64,000 bases of DNA from Candidatus Homeothermus arabinoxylanisolvens (GTDB lineage Bacteria > Bacteroidota > Bacteroidia > Bacteroidales > Muribaculaceae): assembly GCA_001689405.1 (NCBI GenBank), contig LUJO01000060.1, positions 55,295-119,294 on the forward strand, read 5' to 3'. Of the stretch, positions 33,586 to 43,700 are shown in pieces. Position numbers and translations under genes: made by a program. Position 1 is the stretch's first letter, and each line of letters opens with the position of its first letter. The notes beneath the pieces were generated by a model. That model worked only from the letters and a program-made list of their open reading frames with translations, was not told the origin of the DNA and made no database searches.

Positions 33586-33609
33586 CAAAGTTAGCTCATT
33601 TTGAGCTAA
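33586..33609 (-). promoter_or_regulatory. Promoter box with overlapping palindrome, C69 gene
   Basis: TAACTTTG reads on the minus strand (33586-33593). Its upstream edge runs into a perfect palindrome TTAGCTCA-TTT-TGAGCTAA at 33591-33609. A repressor bound there would block the promoter; this is inference. No -33 TTG. Confidence 0.45.
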
Positions 33610-33849
33610 AAAACGAATAATAAATCCGAATTATAAGTGAATGCAAAAGAAATTGTTAATTGAGAACTCATTTGTTAAAAGAATAAAGTTAATAAAGTTA
33701 AATATTATAAAATGGGGGGGGGTATGTTAATGATATTTAAAAGGAATAGCGCTATCTTTGCTTCGTAGAAATGAAATTTATGCAACTCATTTAGTGTTGA
33801 GAGTGACATTTTGCTAATTAATTAACTTATTTTATTCACATTTTAAAGT
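33610..33849. other. AT-rich intergenic region before the SusC operon
   Basis: No gene is seen. The stretch is AT-rich and holds a run of nine G at 33714-33722, a TATCTTTG promoter box at 33753-33760 and a leader of about 85 bases before the SusC start. Confidence 0.6.
33753..33760 (+). promoter_or_regulatory. -7 box of the SusC/SusD operon
   Basis: TATCTTTG lies about 90 bases before the SusC start. The -33 position would fall near 33730, about 8 bases after the nine-G run at 33714-33722. Confidence 0.5.
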
Positions 33850-36800
33850 ATGAAAAAGCTGTTTTTACTACTGACGGCAATTTGTGCATTTACTCTGTCA
33901 ATGGCGGCGCAGTCGCGCAACGTGCACGGAGTGGTCATGAGTGCCGAAAACGGTGAAACCCTTGTAGGCGCCACGGTGATGGGCGTGGGTACCTCGACAG
34001 GTACGGCGACCGATATCGACGGACGTTTCTCACTTACCCTGCCTGACAAGGTGACGAAACTTCAGGTGTCATACGTAGGTATGGTCACAAAAGAGGTCAA
34101 TATCACAGCCGGAGAGATGGTTATCCGGCTCGAAAGCGCCAATGTGCTTGACGAGGTTATAGCCGTAGCCTTCGGTACCGAGAAAAAATCGGCGTTTACC
34201 GGCTCGGCGGCCGTAGTCAGTGCCGAGGAGTTGTCAAAACATGTGGCCACCAACATTACCGATGCTCTTGTGGGTGCGGTGCCGGGTCTGCAGATGCGCG
34301 GTTCTACAGGACAACCGGGTTCCGGTGCCGGAAGTATCAACATTCGTGGTATCGCGTCGATGTATGCGAGTACCGACCCGCTGGTTATAGTCGACGGCTC
34401 ACCATATACCGCCGATCTGTCCAATATACCGCAGAATGACATTGAATCGGTGTCGGTGCTCAAGGATGCCGCTTCTGCAGCTCTATACGGTGCACGCGGT
34501 GCCGCGGGTGTCATCATCATCACGACCAAGCGCGGCCAGTCAGAGAAAGCACGCGTCAGCGTGGATATGAAATGGGGTGCCAACTCGCGTGCCATTCAGG
34601 AGTATGACGTCATAACCGATCCCGGTGAATATTACGAGGCTTACTATGCTCAATTGTACAACTACTATCGTTACGGACAGGGCCAGATGGCGGCTACGGC
34701 AAATGCCAACGCCAACGCCGCTATGACAAGCCAGCTTGTCTACAATATTTACGATGTGCCGCAGGGTCAGATGCTGATCGGTACCAACGGCAAGCTGAAT
34801 CCTTATGCAAAACGCGGACGTACATATACTTACCGCGGAGAGACCTATTATCTTGACGGCGACGACTGGACCGACGAGGCTTACCGCACCTCGCTTCGTC
34901 AGGAGTACAACATGACTGTAAACGGCGGCAACGACAAGTCATCTTACTATGCCAGCCTCGGATACCTTAATGACGAGGGTATAATCGATTACTCCGGTTT
35001 CGAGCGTCTGAGCGCTCGTTTTAAAGGCGATTTTCAGGCTACAAAATGGCTCAATTTCGGTGTGAATATCGGTTACAACCACTCCCGCCGCAACTCCAGC
35101 CCTACAATGGGGTCTACAGGAGCCAACAACCTGATGAACTTCACTTCGATGCTCGCGCCGATCTATCCGCTGTATGTACGTGTACTGGATGCTGACGGCA
35201 ATCCTGTCGTGCGCACTGACAGCGAGGGACGTCCCGCTTATGACTATGGTGTGGCCAATACCGCCATTGGCTACGGCGGCTTGAACCGTCCTTATGCCAA
35301 CAACGCCAACCCTATCGGCGATAACCGTTATAACAAGTCTCTCTCCAAAGGCAATCAGCTTAATGCCACCTTCACTGCCGACATTATGCTGACATCTTAT
35401 TTGAAAGCAAATGTGTCGAGCAATGTCAACTGGGGCCAGACACAGGTCATGTCGTATGAAAACGGTTTCTACGGACCGAAAGTGGGCGTAAACGGTGAAC
35501 TTGTCAAGGAGAACAGCACCGGTTTCCGCACCAATAATATTCAGACACTGTCTTATTTCCAGCATTTCGGCAATCATAATGTCAATGTCATGCTCGGCCA
35601 CGAGTACTACAAGGCCACGACAGAATACCTTGCAGCCAAGGCACAGGGCGCTTTCTCTCCGGATATTCCCGAAATCAACGCATTTGCCAATAAAGTGACA
35701 TCAAACTCATACAAGACGGTCTACAATGTCGAGGGATATTTCGGACGTGCGCAGTATGATTACGACTCGAAGTACTTTGCTTCGTTGTCTTATCGTCGCG
35801 ACGCTTCATCGCGTTTTGCCAAAGACCATCGCTGGGGCGACTTCTGGTCGGTCGGCGCCGCATGGATTGTCAACAAAGACTTCTTCAGCGATATAAACTG
35901 GATCAATATGCTTAAGGTCAAGGCCTCGATAGGTCAACAGGGTAACGACAATATAGGCAACTGGGCATATATCGACATATTCAATCTGAATCCTTCATCG
36001 CTTACCGTAATGTCGCCGACATTCTCGCGTATGGGTAATCCGGATATAACATGGGAGACTACGACCAACTTCAATTTCGGTGTGGAGTTCGCGTTCCTTG
36101 ACAATCGTCTTAGCGGGAACATCGATGTCTACACCAAAAAGACTACCGACTTGCTCTTCTGGCTCTCGATACCGGAGTCGCTCGGTTCTCGCGGATATTA
36201 CGGCAACCTCGGCGACATACGCAATACCGGTGTGGAACTTGCACTTACCGGCGACATTGTGCGCACACGTCTTATCGATTGGAAACTCAGTCTGAACCTG
36301 TCGCATAACAGGACCAAGATTCTTTCGCTGCCCGCATCGAAGGTGCTCGACCGCGGCGGTTTTATGGAGTCAGAAAACAATATAGGCATGTGGTATCAGA
36401 AAGGCAAGTCACTGTATAACGTATGTCTTCCGGAGTATGCCGGCACAAATGACAAGGGTGAGGCTCTCTATTATGTCGACACCGACAATGTAGACGCTTC
36501 GGGCAAGCAGTATACCGACCGTCCGGGCCACAAGCGCGATGCTACAACCACCAACTACAGTGAGTCGACCTACTACGAGCAAGGCAGTTCGTTGCCTGAC
36601 CTGTTCGGCGGCTTCAGCACTTCGCTCCGTATAGGCGATTTCGATGCGTCGGTGACATTTGACTATCAGATAGGGGGTAAGTTGTATGACCAGCGTTACT
36701 CTTCTCTCATGACTCCCAATCAGAACTCAAGCGGTGCCGGAGGCAACTTCCACAAAGACTATATCAAGTCATGGACTCCCGATGATCCTTGTCAAGATGT

Positions 36801-37080
36801 ACCGCGCTGGCAGTTTGGCGACAAATATACCACCGCGCGTTCCACCCGCTTCCTTACCGATGCAAGCTACCTTAACTTCCAGTCGTTTACTGTGGGCTAC
36901 ACTCTGCCCAAGTTCTGGAAAGAGATATCCAACATGCGTGTATATGTGATGGGCGAGAATCTGTGTTTCTGGTCCAAGCGCAAGGGCTTTGACCCGCGTT
37001 ACGGCTTCTCGGGCAACGGGTCGCTCGGCACATACTCTCCGGCACGCAATATATCGGGAGGTATACAGGTTAACTTCTAA
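33850..37080 (+). CDS. SusC/RagA-family TonB-dependent outer membrane transporter
   Basis: The protein has 1076 residues. A signal peptide (about 1-21) leads to a carboxypeptidase-like beta-sandwich (about 23-100, VHGVVMSAENGETLVGATVMGVGTSTGTATDIDG), a TonB-box-like segment (DEVIAVAFGTEKKSAFTGSA), the plug (NIRGIASMYASTDPLVIVDG) and a large beta barrel ending in a C-terminal aromatic residue. With SusD it takes up glycans or peptides through the outer membrane. No sigma/anti-sigma pair or hybrid sensor is adjacent, and no glycoside hydrolase follows, so the substrate is unknown. Confidence 0.95.
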   Translation: MKKLFLLLTAICAFTLSMAAQSRNVHGVVMSAENGETLVGATVMGVGTSTGTATDIDGRFSLTLPDKVTKLQVSYVGMVTKEVNITAGEMVIRLESANVLDEVIAVAFGTEKKSAFTGSAAVVSAEELSKHVATNITDALVGAVPGLQMRGSTGQPGSGAGSINIRGIASMYASTDPLVIVDGSPYTADLSNIPQNDIESVSVLKDAASAALYGARGAAGVIIITTKRGQSEKARVSVDMKWGANSRAIQEYDVITDPGEYYEAYYAQLYNYYRYGQGQMAATANANANAAMTSQLVYNIYDVPQGQMLIGTNGKLNPYAKRGRTYTYRGETYYLDGDDWTDEAYRTSLRQEYNMTVNGGNDKSSYYASLGYLNDEGIIDYSGFERLSARFKGDFQATKWLNFGVNIGYNHSRRNSSPTMGSTGANNLMNFTSMLAPIYPLYVRVLDADGNPVVRTDSEGRPAYDYGVANTAIGYGGLNRPYANNANPIGDNRYNKSLSKGNQLNATFTADIMLTSYLKANVSSNVNWGQTQVMSYENGFYGPKVGVNGELVKENSTGFRTNNIQTLSYFQHFGNHNVNVMLGHEYYKATTEYLAAKAQGAFSPDIPEINAFANKVTSNSYKTVYNVEGYFGRAQYDYDSKYFASLSYRRDASSRFAKDHRWGDFWSVGAAWIVNKDFFSDINWINMLKVKASIGQQGNDNIGNWAYIDIFNLNPSSLTVMSPTFSRMGNPDITWETTTNFNFGVEFAFLDNRLSGNIDVYTKKTTDLLFWLSIPESLGSRGYYGNLGDIRNTGVELALTGDIVRTRLIDWKLSLNLSHNRTKILSLPASKVLDRGGFMESENNIGMWYQKGKSLYNVCLPEYAGTNDKGEALYYVDTDNVDASGKQYTDRPGHKRDATTTNYSESTYYEQGSSLPDLFGGFSTSLRIGDFDASVTFDYQIGGKLYDQRYSSLMTPNQNSSGAGGNFHKDYIKSWTPDDPCQDVPRWQFGDKYTTARSTRFLTDASYLNFQSFTVGYTLPKFWKEISNMRVYVMGENLCFWSKRKGFDPRYGFSGNGSLGTYSPARNISGGIQVNF

Positions 37081-37097
37081 CGATTAAGATATATACA

Positions 37098-38837
37098 ATG
37101 AAAAAGCTATTATACATATCAATAGTGGCGGCCGCGTCGATGGCCATGACCGGCTGTATTGAGGAGGTGAATCCGCAGAGCAATGTCGTCACCTCCGATC
37201 AGGCCGGCAATGCTCCGGGAAGTTTCAACAACTTTGTCGACGCTCTGACCTCGTCAATAACCGGAGTGGCCACCTATACCGGCGGCGTCAACTATAGTCC
37301 GAGTCTTACCGACTATCCGTCTGACTACGGATATTGCTCTACATTCCTTATGTGGGATGTCATGGGTCAGGACATCGCTCTTACCAACTCGGACTATCCG
37401 TATTCGGTTTGGGCTTATTGCTCTGTCGGTCTCGGTCCGCGTTATGCCATAGCGCAGATACCTATCACGTATTATTACGGATGGATAAAGAACTGCAATA
37501 CGGTGCTCGGAATGGTGGATGAAAACAATGTGCCCGAAAATCGCCGTGTCGGTGTCGGTATAGCCTATGTCATGCGTGCCATGTTTTACATGGATCTGGC
37601 GCGTCTGTATGGTGAAACTACGTACGCTCTCGATCCGCAGGCTCCCACCGCTCCTATTGTGACCGAAAAGACCACACCTACCGCCGGTACTGTCAATCCA
37701 CGCGCTACCAACGAGGAGATGTTCGGGTTCATACTCGACGATCTTGACAAGGCTGAGACTATGTTGGCCGACTATCACCGTGCCGACATATACACTCCCG
37801 ACGTATCGGTTGTAAACGGACTTCGTGCACGTGCTTACCTGACAATGGAGGACTGGCCCAATGCCGAGAAGTATGCGAAACTCGCACAGGCCGGTTATTC
37901 GATGATGAGCGAGAGCGAGTATACCGACCGCAATACGGGCTTCAATACGCCTACTTCATCATGGATGTTCGGTACCCGGTTCAAAGCCGATGACCAGTGC
38001 ATTCAGGAAAATGATGCCGATGCCTCATGGGGTTCGCTGCTGTCGCTTGAGATAGCCAGTCAGGATCTCGGTGGAGGCGGTTGCGGATATGCGTCCAACT
38101 ACTACGGTCCAATGGCCATAGACTACCATCTCTATCAGACAATACCGTCGACCGACTTCCGCAAGAAGTGCTTTATCGACTTCTCTATTGCCGATACTTA
38201 CAATCCGGTTAAGGACAGCGCTCCCGAACCTACTCAGGCTACAGTGGAGTTTGCTTCACGTTATTCCGACTATCCCGAATTTCTCGCCAACAACAGCATC
38301 GGTAATAATGAGACAGGTTATACCCTCGGTGGAGCTTGTATAAAATTCCGTGCCGCCGGAGGCGAAGAGGGCCGCAAGAACCAGTATGTAGGTTTCCTTA
38401 TGTCAGTGCCTTATATGCGTGTTGAGGAGATGAAGCTTATAGAGGCCGAGGCTGCCGGCATGCAGAGTGAGCCGCGCGGCATACAGCTGTTGACCGACTT
38501 TGCCAAGACCCGTGACCCGCAGTATGTCTACGGTACTCATAACGAGGCTTACGGTAATTCATCGACAACGCCTTTCCGTAATGAGGTGTGGTGGCAGCGT
38601 CGTGTCGAGTTGTGGGGCGAGGGTTTTGCAACTTATGACATCAAGCGTCTTAACAAAGGTATAATACGAAGCTACGAGGGCACCAACCATATCAATCTGT
38701 ATCAATGGAATACCGACACTCCTCCGCAGTGGATGACCCTTTGCTTTGTAGGTACCGAGGCCAATTATAACACCTTGTTGATAAACAATCCCACACCGGT
38801 GGCTCCGACCGGCAACTCTCCCATGCATGTGTGGTAA
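37098..38837 (+). CDS. SusD/RagB-family nutrient-binding lipoprotein
   Basis: The protein has 579 residues. The lipoprotein signal ends with TGC at Cys20, followed by IEEVNPQS. The TPR-rich SusD fold is seen (RVGVGIAYVMRAMFYMDLARLYGE near 155; VVNGLRARAYLTMEDWPNAEKYAKLA near 235; VPYMRVEEMKLIEAEAAG near 435; WWQRRVELWGEGFATYDIKRL near 495). It forms the lid of the SusC transporter. It starts 17 bases after SusC. Confidence 0.94.
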   Translation: MKKLLYISIVAAASMAMTGCIEEVNPQSNVVTSDQAGNAPGSFNNFVDALTSSITGVATYTGGVNYSPSLTDYPSDYGYCSTFLMWDVMGQDIALTNSDYPYSVWAYCSVGLGPRYAIAQIPITYYYGWIKNCNTVLGMVDENNVPENRRVGVGIAYVMRAMFYMDLARLYGETTYALDPQAPTAPIVTEKTTPTAGTVNPRATNEEMFGFILDDLDKAETMLADYHRADIYTPDVSVVNGLRARAYLTMEDWPNAEKYAKLAQAGYSMMSESEYTDRNTGFNTPTSSWMFGTRFKADDQCIQENDADASWGSLLSLEIASQDLGGGGCGYASNYYGPMAIDYHLYQTIPSTDFRKKCFIDFSIADTYNPVKDSAPEPTQATVEFASRYSDYPEFLANNSIGNNETGYTLGGACIKFRAAGGEEGRKNQYVGFLMSVPYMRVEEMKLIEAEAAGMQSEPRGIQLLTDFAKTRDPQYVYGTHNEAYGNSSTTPFRNEVWWQRRVELWGEGFATYDIKRLNKGIIRSYEGTNHINLYQWNTDTPPQWMTLCFVGTEANYNTLLINNPTPVAPTGNSPMHVW

Positions 38838-38868
38838 ACATCAATCACTACATTAATAATATAGAACG

Positions 38869-39768
38869 ATGAAAAATCTTATATACAGACTATTTCTGAT
38901 TCTCGGAGTAACTGTACTCGCCACGGCGTGCGGCGATGACGACAATTACGGACCGGGACCGCAGTCGCAGGGTGCGTTTTTCCCTGCCGGCACCAACACT
39001 ACTTATGTCGACATATTTCCGGGCGATACTCAGCGCTCTTTTACCATAGCACGCAGTAACTCGCAGGGCGCGGCGACGGTTGACCTTGAGGTGGATGACC
39101 CTGCTGGAATATTTCATTTTCCCGCGAGTGTGTCGTTTGCTGACGGAGAGTCGACAGTGGATTTCAACGTCACGTTTGACTTCGATGACCTCGACTTCGT
39201 AGACTACACCGTGATTGTAAAAATCCCCGATGATCAGGCCTATCTTTACGGTACTCCCGCTCTGTCTCTGACTCTGGGCATGGACGAGAGCCTGCGTTGG
39301 GAGCCGCTAGAGGAAAAGGCTATGTATTATGACGGCTACTTCTCGTCATTGTTTGGCCTTCCGATTTATAACTGGGAGGTTGCTGTAGAGAAGAAAGTCG
39401 GCTCTTCCGGCAATTACCGTTTGGTGAATCCTTACTCGGAGTGGCCTATGATCGGGGCTGCCGACTATGATCCTGACCGTGTATGGTATCTTGAGATAAA
39501 TGCCGATGATCCCGAAGGCGTATACATACCTTTATGTGAATCGGGTATAGACCTCGGTTACGGTCCTACCTCATTGTGGAGTATGGCATCATATTATATG
39601 GATCGTGGCAATTCGTTTGCAGCAGTTAAAGCCAACGGTTTCTGCGGCAAACTCGAGAACGGAGTCATAACTTTCCCCAACAAGGGATTGTGTCTGGTGA
39701 TGGACGGACTGTATCAGGCCAACGCCAACAACGGCTTCCGCCTTGAACTTCCCGCGTCGGAGCGTTGA
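38869..39768 (+). CDS. Lipoprotein of the SusC/SusD operon
   Basis: The protein has 299 residues. The lipobox is ATAC at Cys21, followed by GDDDNYGPG, an acidic surface-export-like signal. Residues about 40-130 look like a Calx-beta or similar immunoglobulin-like domain (SQGAATVDLEVDDPAGIFHFPASVSFADGES...). The rest is beta-rich and unrecognised. It probably sits beside SusD at the cell surface and helps bind ligand, as SusE/F-like accessory proteins do. That role is inference from position, 31 bases after SusD. Confidence 0.75.
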   Translation: MKNLIYRLFLILGVTVLATACGDDDNYGPGPQSQGAFFPAGTNTTYVDIFPGDTQRSFTIARSNSQGAATVDLEVDDPAGIFHFPASVSFADGESTVDFNVTFDFDDLDFVDYTVIVKIPDDQAYLYGTPALSLTLGMDESLRWEPLEEKAMYYDGYFSSLFGLPIYNWEVAVEKKVGSSGNYRLVNPYSEWPMIGAADYDPDRVWYLEINADDPEGVYIPLCESGIDLGYGPTSLWSMASYYMDRGNSFAAVKANGFCGKLENGVITFPNKGLCLVMDGLYQANANNGFRLELPASER

Positions 39769-39838
39769 TGACGCTTCACGCATTACAACGGTTACATTCT
39801 TTGTAACATTATAATTCATACTACAAAAATTGACCTAA

Positions 39839-39868
39839 GCATACGCTCGATGTGAATCGGGCGTATGC
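39839..39868 (+). terminator. Hairpin after the SusC/SusD operon
   Basis: GCATACGC pairs with GCGTATGC across a 14-base loop, followed by TGTATTATATA. The T tract is weak, so termination is probable but not certain. Confidence 0.4.
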
Positions 39869-39918
39869 TGTATTATATATAATATATGTAATGTCCTTTG
39901 TTAAGGCCGGGAAAATAT

Positions 39919-39950
39919 TTGGGACGTATAGGTTAAAAGGTGTATATTTG
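39919..39950 (+). promoter_or_regulatory. Promoter of the M48 protease gene
   Basis: TTG (39919-39921), 21 bases, then TATATTTG (39943-39950), 27 bases before the start codon at 39978. The spacing is one longer than the tRNA promoters here. Confidence 0.55.
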
Positions 39951-39977
39951 CGACATAATTCTAATAATAAACCTTTC

Positions 39978-40775
39978 ATGAAAAAGATAGCTAAATTACT
40001 TTGTGTATTTGCCGCGTTGGCGCTGGCTATGCCCGCTATGGCGCAGTTCAATCTGAAAAAGGCCATAAACAGTGCCAAGAAAGTCGGTGAGGCCGTGACG
40101 CTGACCGACGAGGACATGAACAACTATGTGAAAGAGTACATTACTTGGATGGATACCCACAACAAAGTGTGTGAACCTGACCATCCTTATACGCAGCGTC
40201 TTAATAAACTGACCGAGGGTCTGACTTCTGTTGACGGTACTCCGCTTAACTTCAAGGTTTACTGGGTGGTTGACGTGAATGCGTTTGCCTGTGCCGACGG
40301 CAGTGTACGTGTATTTGCCGCACTGATGGACATCATGAGCGACGACGAGCTCCTCGGTGTCATAGGACATGAGATAGGCCACGTTGCCAACAAGCACTCC
40401 AAAAAGGCGTTCAAGACCGCTCTTCTGGCATCGGCTCTGAAAGAGGGCGTAGGCGCTACCGGCGGTACTGCCGCAGCCCTTACCGACTCGCAGCTCGGTG
40501 ACCTCGGCGAAGCTCTTACCAATGCAAAGTTCTCGCAGAAGCAGGAGAACGAAGCCGACGACTACGGCTACAACTTCCTGAAAGACAACGGCAAGAACCC
40601 ATGGGCCATGTCTATGTCATTCAAGCGTCTTAAGGCCATTCAGGAGGAACAGGGCATAGGTAAGACCAGCAAGATCAACCAGCTCTTCTCTTCTCATCCC
40701 GATCTTGACAAGCGCATACAGCGCATGGAGAAGCGTGCCAAAGATGAAGGCATCACTCCTCCCGCGCAGCAATGA
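39978..40775 (+). CDS. M48 family metalloprotease
   Basis: The protein has 265 residues from ATG 39978, which opens a signal peptide (MKKIAKLLCVFAALALAMPAMAQ). The upstream in-frame ATG at 39852 would run through the promoter, so I reject it. The zinc motif HEIGH is at 131-135, and the third ligand is probably the Glu of QENEADDYGYNFL. There are no membrane segments, so it resembles periplasmic LoiP/YcaL-type proteases that deal with outer membrane protein quality. It is a single gene, convergent with nifJ. Confidence 0.88.
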   Translation: MKKIAKLLCVFAALALAMPAMAQFNLKKAINSAKKVGEAVTLTDEDMNNYVKEYITWMDTHNKVCEPDHPYTQRLNKLTEGLTSVDGTPLNFKVYWVVDVNAFACADGSVRVFAALMDIMSDDELLGVIGHEIGHVANKHSKKAFKTALLASALKEGVGATGGTAAALTDSQLGDLGEALTNAKFSQKQENEADDYGYNFLKDNGKNPWAMSMSFKRLKAIQEEQGIGKTSKINQLFSSHPDLDKRIQRMEKRAKDEGITPPAQQ

Positions 40776-40789
40776 CATGGGAAAGTACA

Positions 40790-43700
40790 TTAGTGTCCTT
40801 GTGACTGCTTAAGAAGTATATCGTACAAGAGGTCGCAGTGCTCTTTCAGTTCAGGCTGGAGTATTGCGGCCTCTTCCGCGTCAAGCATCTTGAGGTCCAC
40901 GTAGCGGTCCTCGCCGTTGATGAAGTCGAGGAGCGAGCCGTCGGGGGCCGCGCTGTCCAGCTGTAGCGGCTGCAGACCCTGCGCTTTTCGACGCGGGTCG
41001 TAACGATACAATGGCCAATAGCCCGACTTGACAGCTTTTCGTTCTTCTACAATGCTGTTGCCCATGCCGGCTCTGATGCCATGATTTATGCACGGACAGT
41101 ATGCTATTACTATCGACGGGCCGGGATAGGAGTCGGCCTCTACGAAGGCTTTTATTGCCTGCATATAGTTGGCGCCGAGCGCTATCGAAGCCACGTATAC
41201 ATTGCCGTAGGTCATCATCATGCGGCCGAGGTCTTTTTTGAACGTGCGCTTGCCGTCGGCCGAGTATTTGGCCACGGCTCCCAGCGGAGTGGCTTTCGAT
41301 GTCTGACCGCCGGTGTTGGAGTAGCACTCTGTGTCCATGACAAGCAGGTTTATGTCACGATCCTGAGCAAGTACATGGTCGAGTCCGCCGAATCCTATGT
41401 CGTAGGCCCAGCCGTCGCCACCTATGGCCCATACGCTCTTCTTGGCAAACATGTCTGACAATTCCCGGATTTCGGCGGTGGTGTCGGTGTCGGGAAGCAG
41501 TTTTAATACGGCCTCACCGGCTTCCGCCGATGCCGTGGGGTCATTGAATGAGTCGAGCCACTTCTGCATGGCTGTTTTCAGTCCGGCGTCGGTTGACTTG
41601 TCGGCTACGGCGTCGTGTATTAGCTCGGCAAGTCGGCCACGACGCTGTGTCACGGCTACTTCCATTCCGTAGCCGTATTCCGCGTTGTCCTCAAAGAGCG
41701 AGTTGCCCCATGCCGGACCTTGACCCCGGACGTTGGTGCAGTAGGCGTTGCTCGGGAAGTTGGCTCCCCATATGGAGCTACAGCCCGTGGCGTTGGCTAT
41801 TATCATGCGCTCGCCCATCAACTGTGTGAGGAGTTTCACGTAGGGTGTCTCGCCGCATCCCGCACAGGCGCCCGAGAATTGCAGCAACGGCTGATAGAAC
41901 TGCGAGCCGTTTATTGTGGCTCGCGGCACTATGCCCTCTTTCAGGGTCACTTTGTCAAGAACGTACTGCAGAAGAGGTTCCTGCACGTGCAGATCCTCTT
42001 CAATCGGTACCATGGTCAGGGCATGTCCGGGACATATCACCGCACATGAGCCGCAGCCGGTGCAGTCATGTGGAAATACCTGAATACGGTAGCGATAGGC
42101 GCTTAACTTCCCCGATGCCGGTTTTGTGACGAAGTCCGCAGGTGCGTTTTGCACTTCTTCCGGAGTAAGCAGATAGGGGCGTATGGCCGCATGTGCGCAT
42201 ACGAGTGAGCACTCCGTGCACTCCACGCATTTGGTGGCGTCCCACCGAGGTATGTTTATGGCGATGGTGCGTTTTTCGTAGGCTGTTGTGCCCGCCGGTA
42301 GCGAGCCGTCGGGTGATAACGCCGATACGGGCAGCATATTGCCTTCGAGCCGCAGGCACGGACGCGCCACGTTGCGGATAAACGGGGGCAGAGAAGCTAC
42401 GGCGAGCTGTTCGGCTGTATCATCTGCGGCATTCAGCCACGCAGCGGGGTAGTTTATCTGCGTTATGGCATCGGCCACGAGGTCAAGCGCGGCTATGTTG
42501 CGGTTGACCATCTCGGCTCCTTCGTGCATGTAAGTGGCGGTAATCTCGTTGCGCAGCGCCTTCATGGCTTCGTCAAAGGGAATGATGCCGCTCAGTTTGA
42601 AAAACACCGTCTCCATGATCATGTTTATCTTTACTCCGAGGCCGGTCTTGCGTGCTATGGCAGTGGCGTTAATGTTGTAGAACCGGGCTTTGCGGGCGGC
42701 GATGGCGCGTCGGAGCGAAGCCGGCAGTACGGTGTTCATGTCATCGGCCGTCCATGACGAGTTGAGTACAAACGTGCCCCCCTCGCGCAGATTGTCGACG
42801 AGGTCAAACCGCTTTACATACATGTTTTTGTTGCACGATATGTAGTCAGCCGACTCGATCGAGTATTCCGCCTTGACGGGCTGACGGGCTATGCGAAGCT
42901 GCGATATGGTGTAGCCGCCCGATTTCTTGGCCGAGTAGTTGAAGAATGCCTGCGAGTACAGACCTTCGGTCGCTCCTATAATCTTGGCTACCTGTTTTGT
43001 GGCTCCTACCGTGCCGTCCGACCCCATGCCGTAGGATATGCTTTTCAGTACACATCCGTCATCAGGCGTTATACGGTCGGTGACTTTTAGCGAACGGTGG
43101 GTCACATCGTCATCAATACCGACGGTAAAGCCGTCGAGCGGGTCAGCGGAGGCGAGTTCGTCATATATGCGTTTTACCATCGACGGGTCAAACTCTTTGC
43201 TGCTTAGTCCGTAACGGCCTCCGATCACAGTCACCTTGCGGCCTGCGCGGCGTAGCGCCGACGACACGTCAAGATACAGCGGCTCACCTTCCGAGCCCGG
43301 TTCTTTGGTACGGTCGAGTACGGCCACCGCTTTTGCCGTGCCGGGTATGGCTTTCAGCAGCGCCTCATCGCTGAAGGGCCTGAATAGCCTTACTTTTACA
43401 AGCCCGGTCCTGTGGGGATAACCTGTCGAATCAAGATACCTTACAGTCTCTTCTATGACTTCGCAGCTTGAGCCCATCGACACGATGACAAGCTCGGCGT
43501 CAGGGGCGCCCGCATAGTCTATAAGGCTGTAATTACGCCCTGTAAGTGTACTTACCCGGTTCATGCATGACTGTACTATGGACGGGAATTTATCGTAATG
43601 GCTGTTGGCCGCCTCGCGGTTCTGAAAGTACACGTCGGGGTTCTGTGCCGAGCCGCGCAGCACCGGATGCTCCGGATTGAGTCCGCGCTTTCTGAACGCT

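Noticed and set aside
39852..39977. Upstream extension of the M48 protease
   Set aside because: The extra 42 residues would be encoded across the promoter and hairpin, and would hide the clear signal peptide at 39978.
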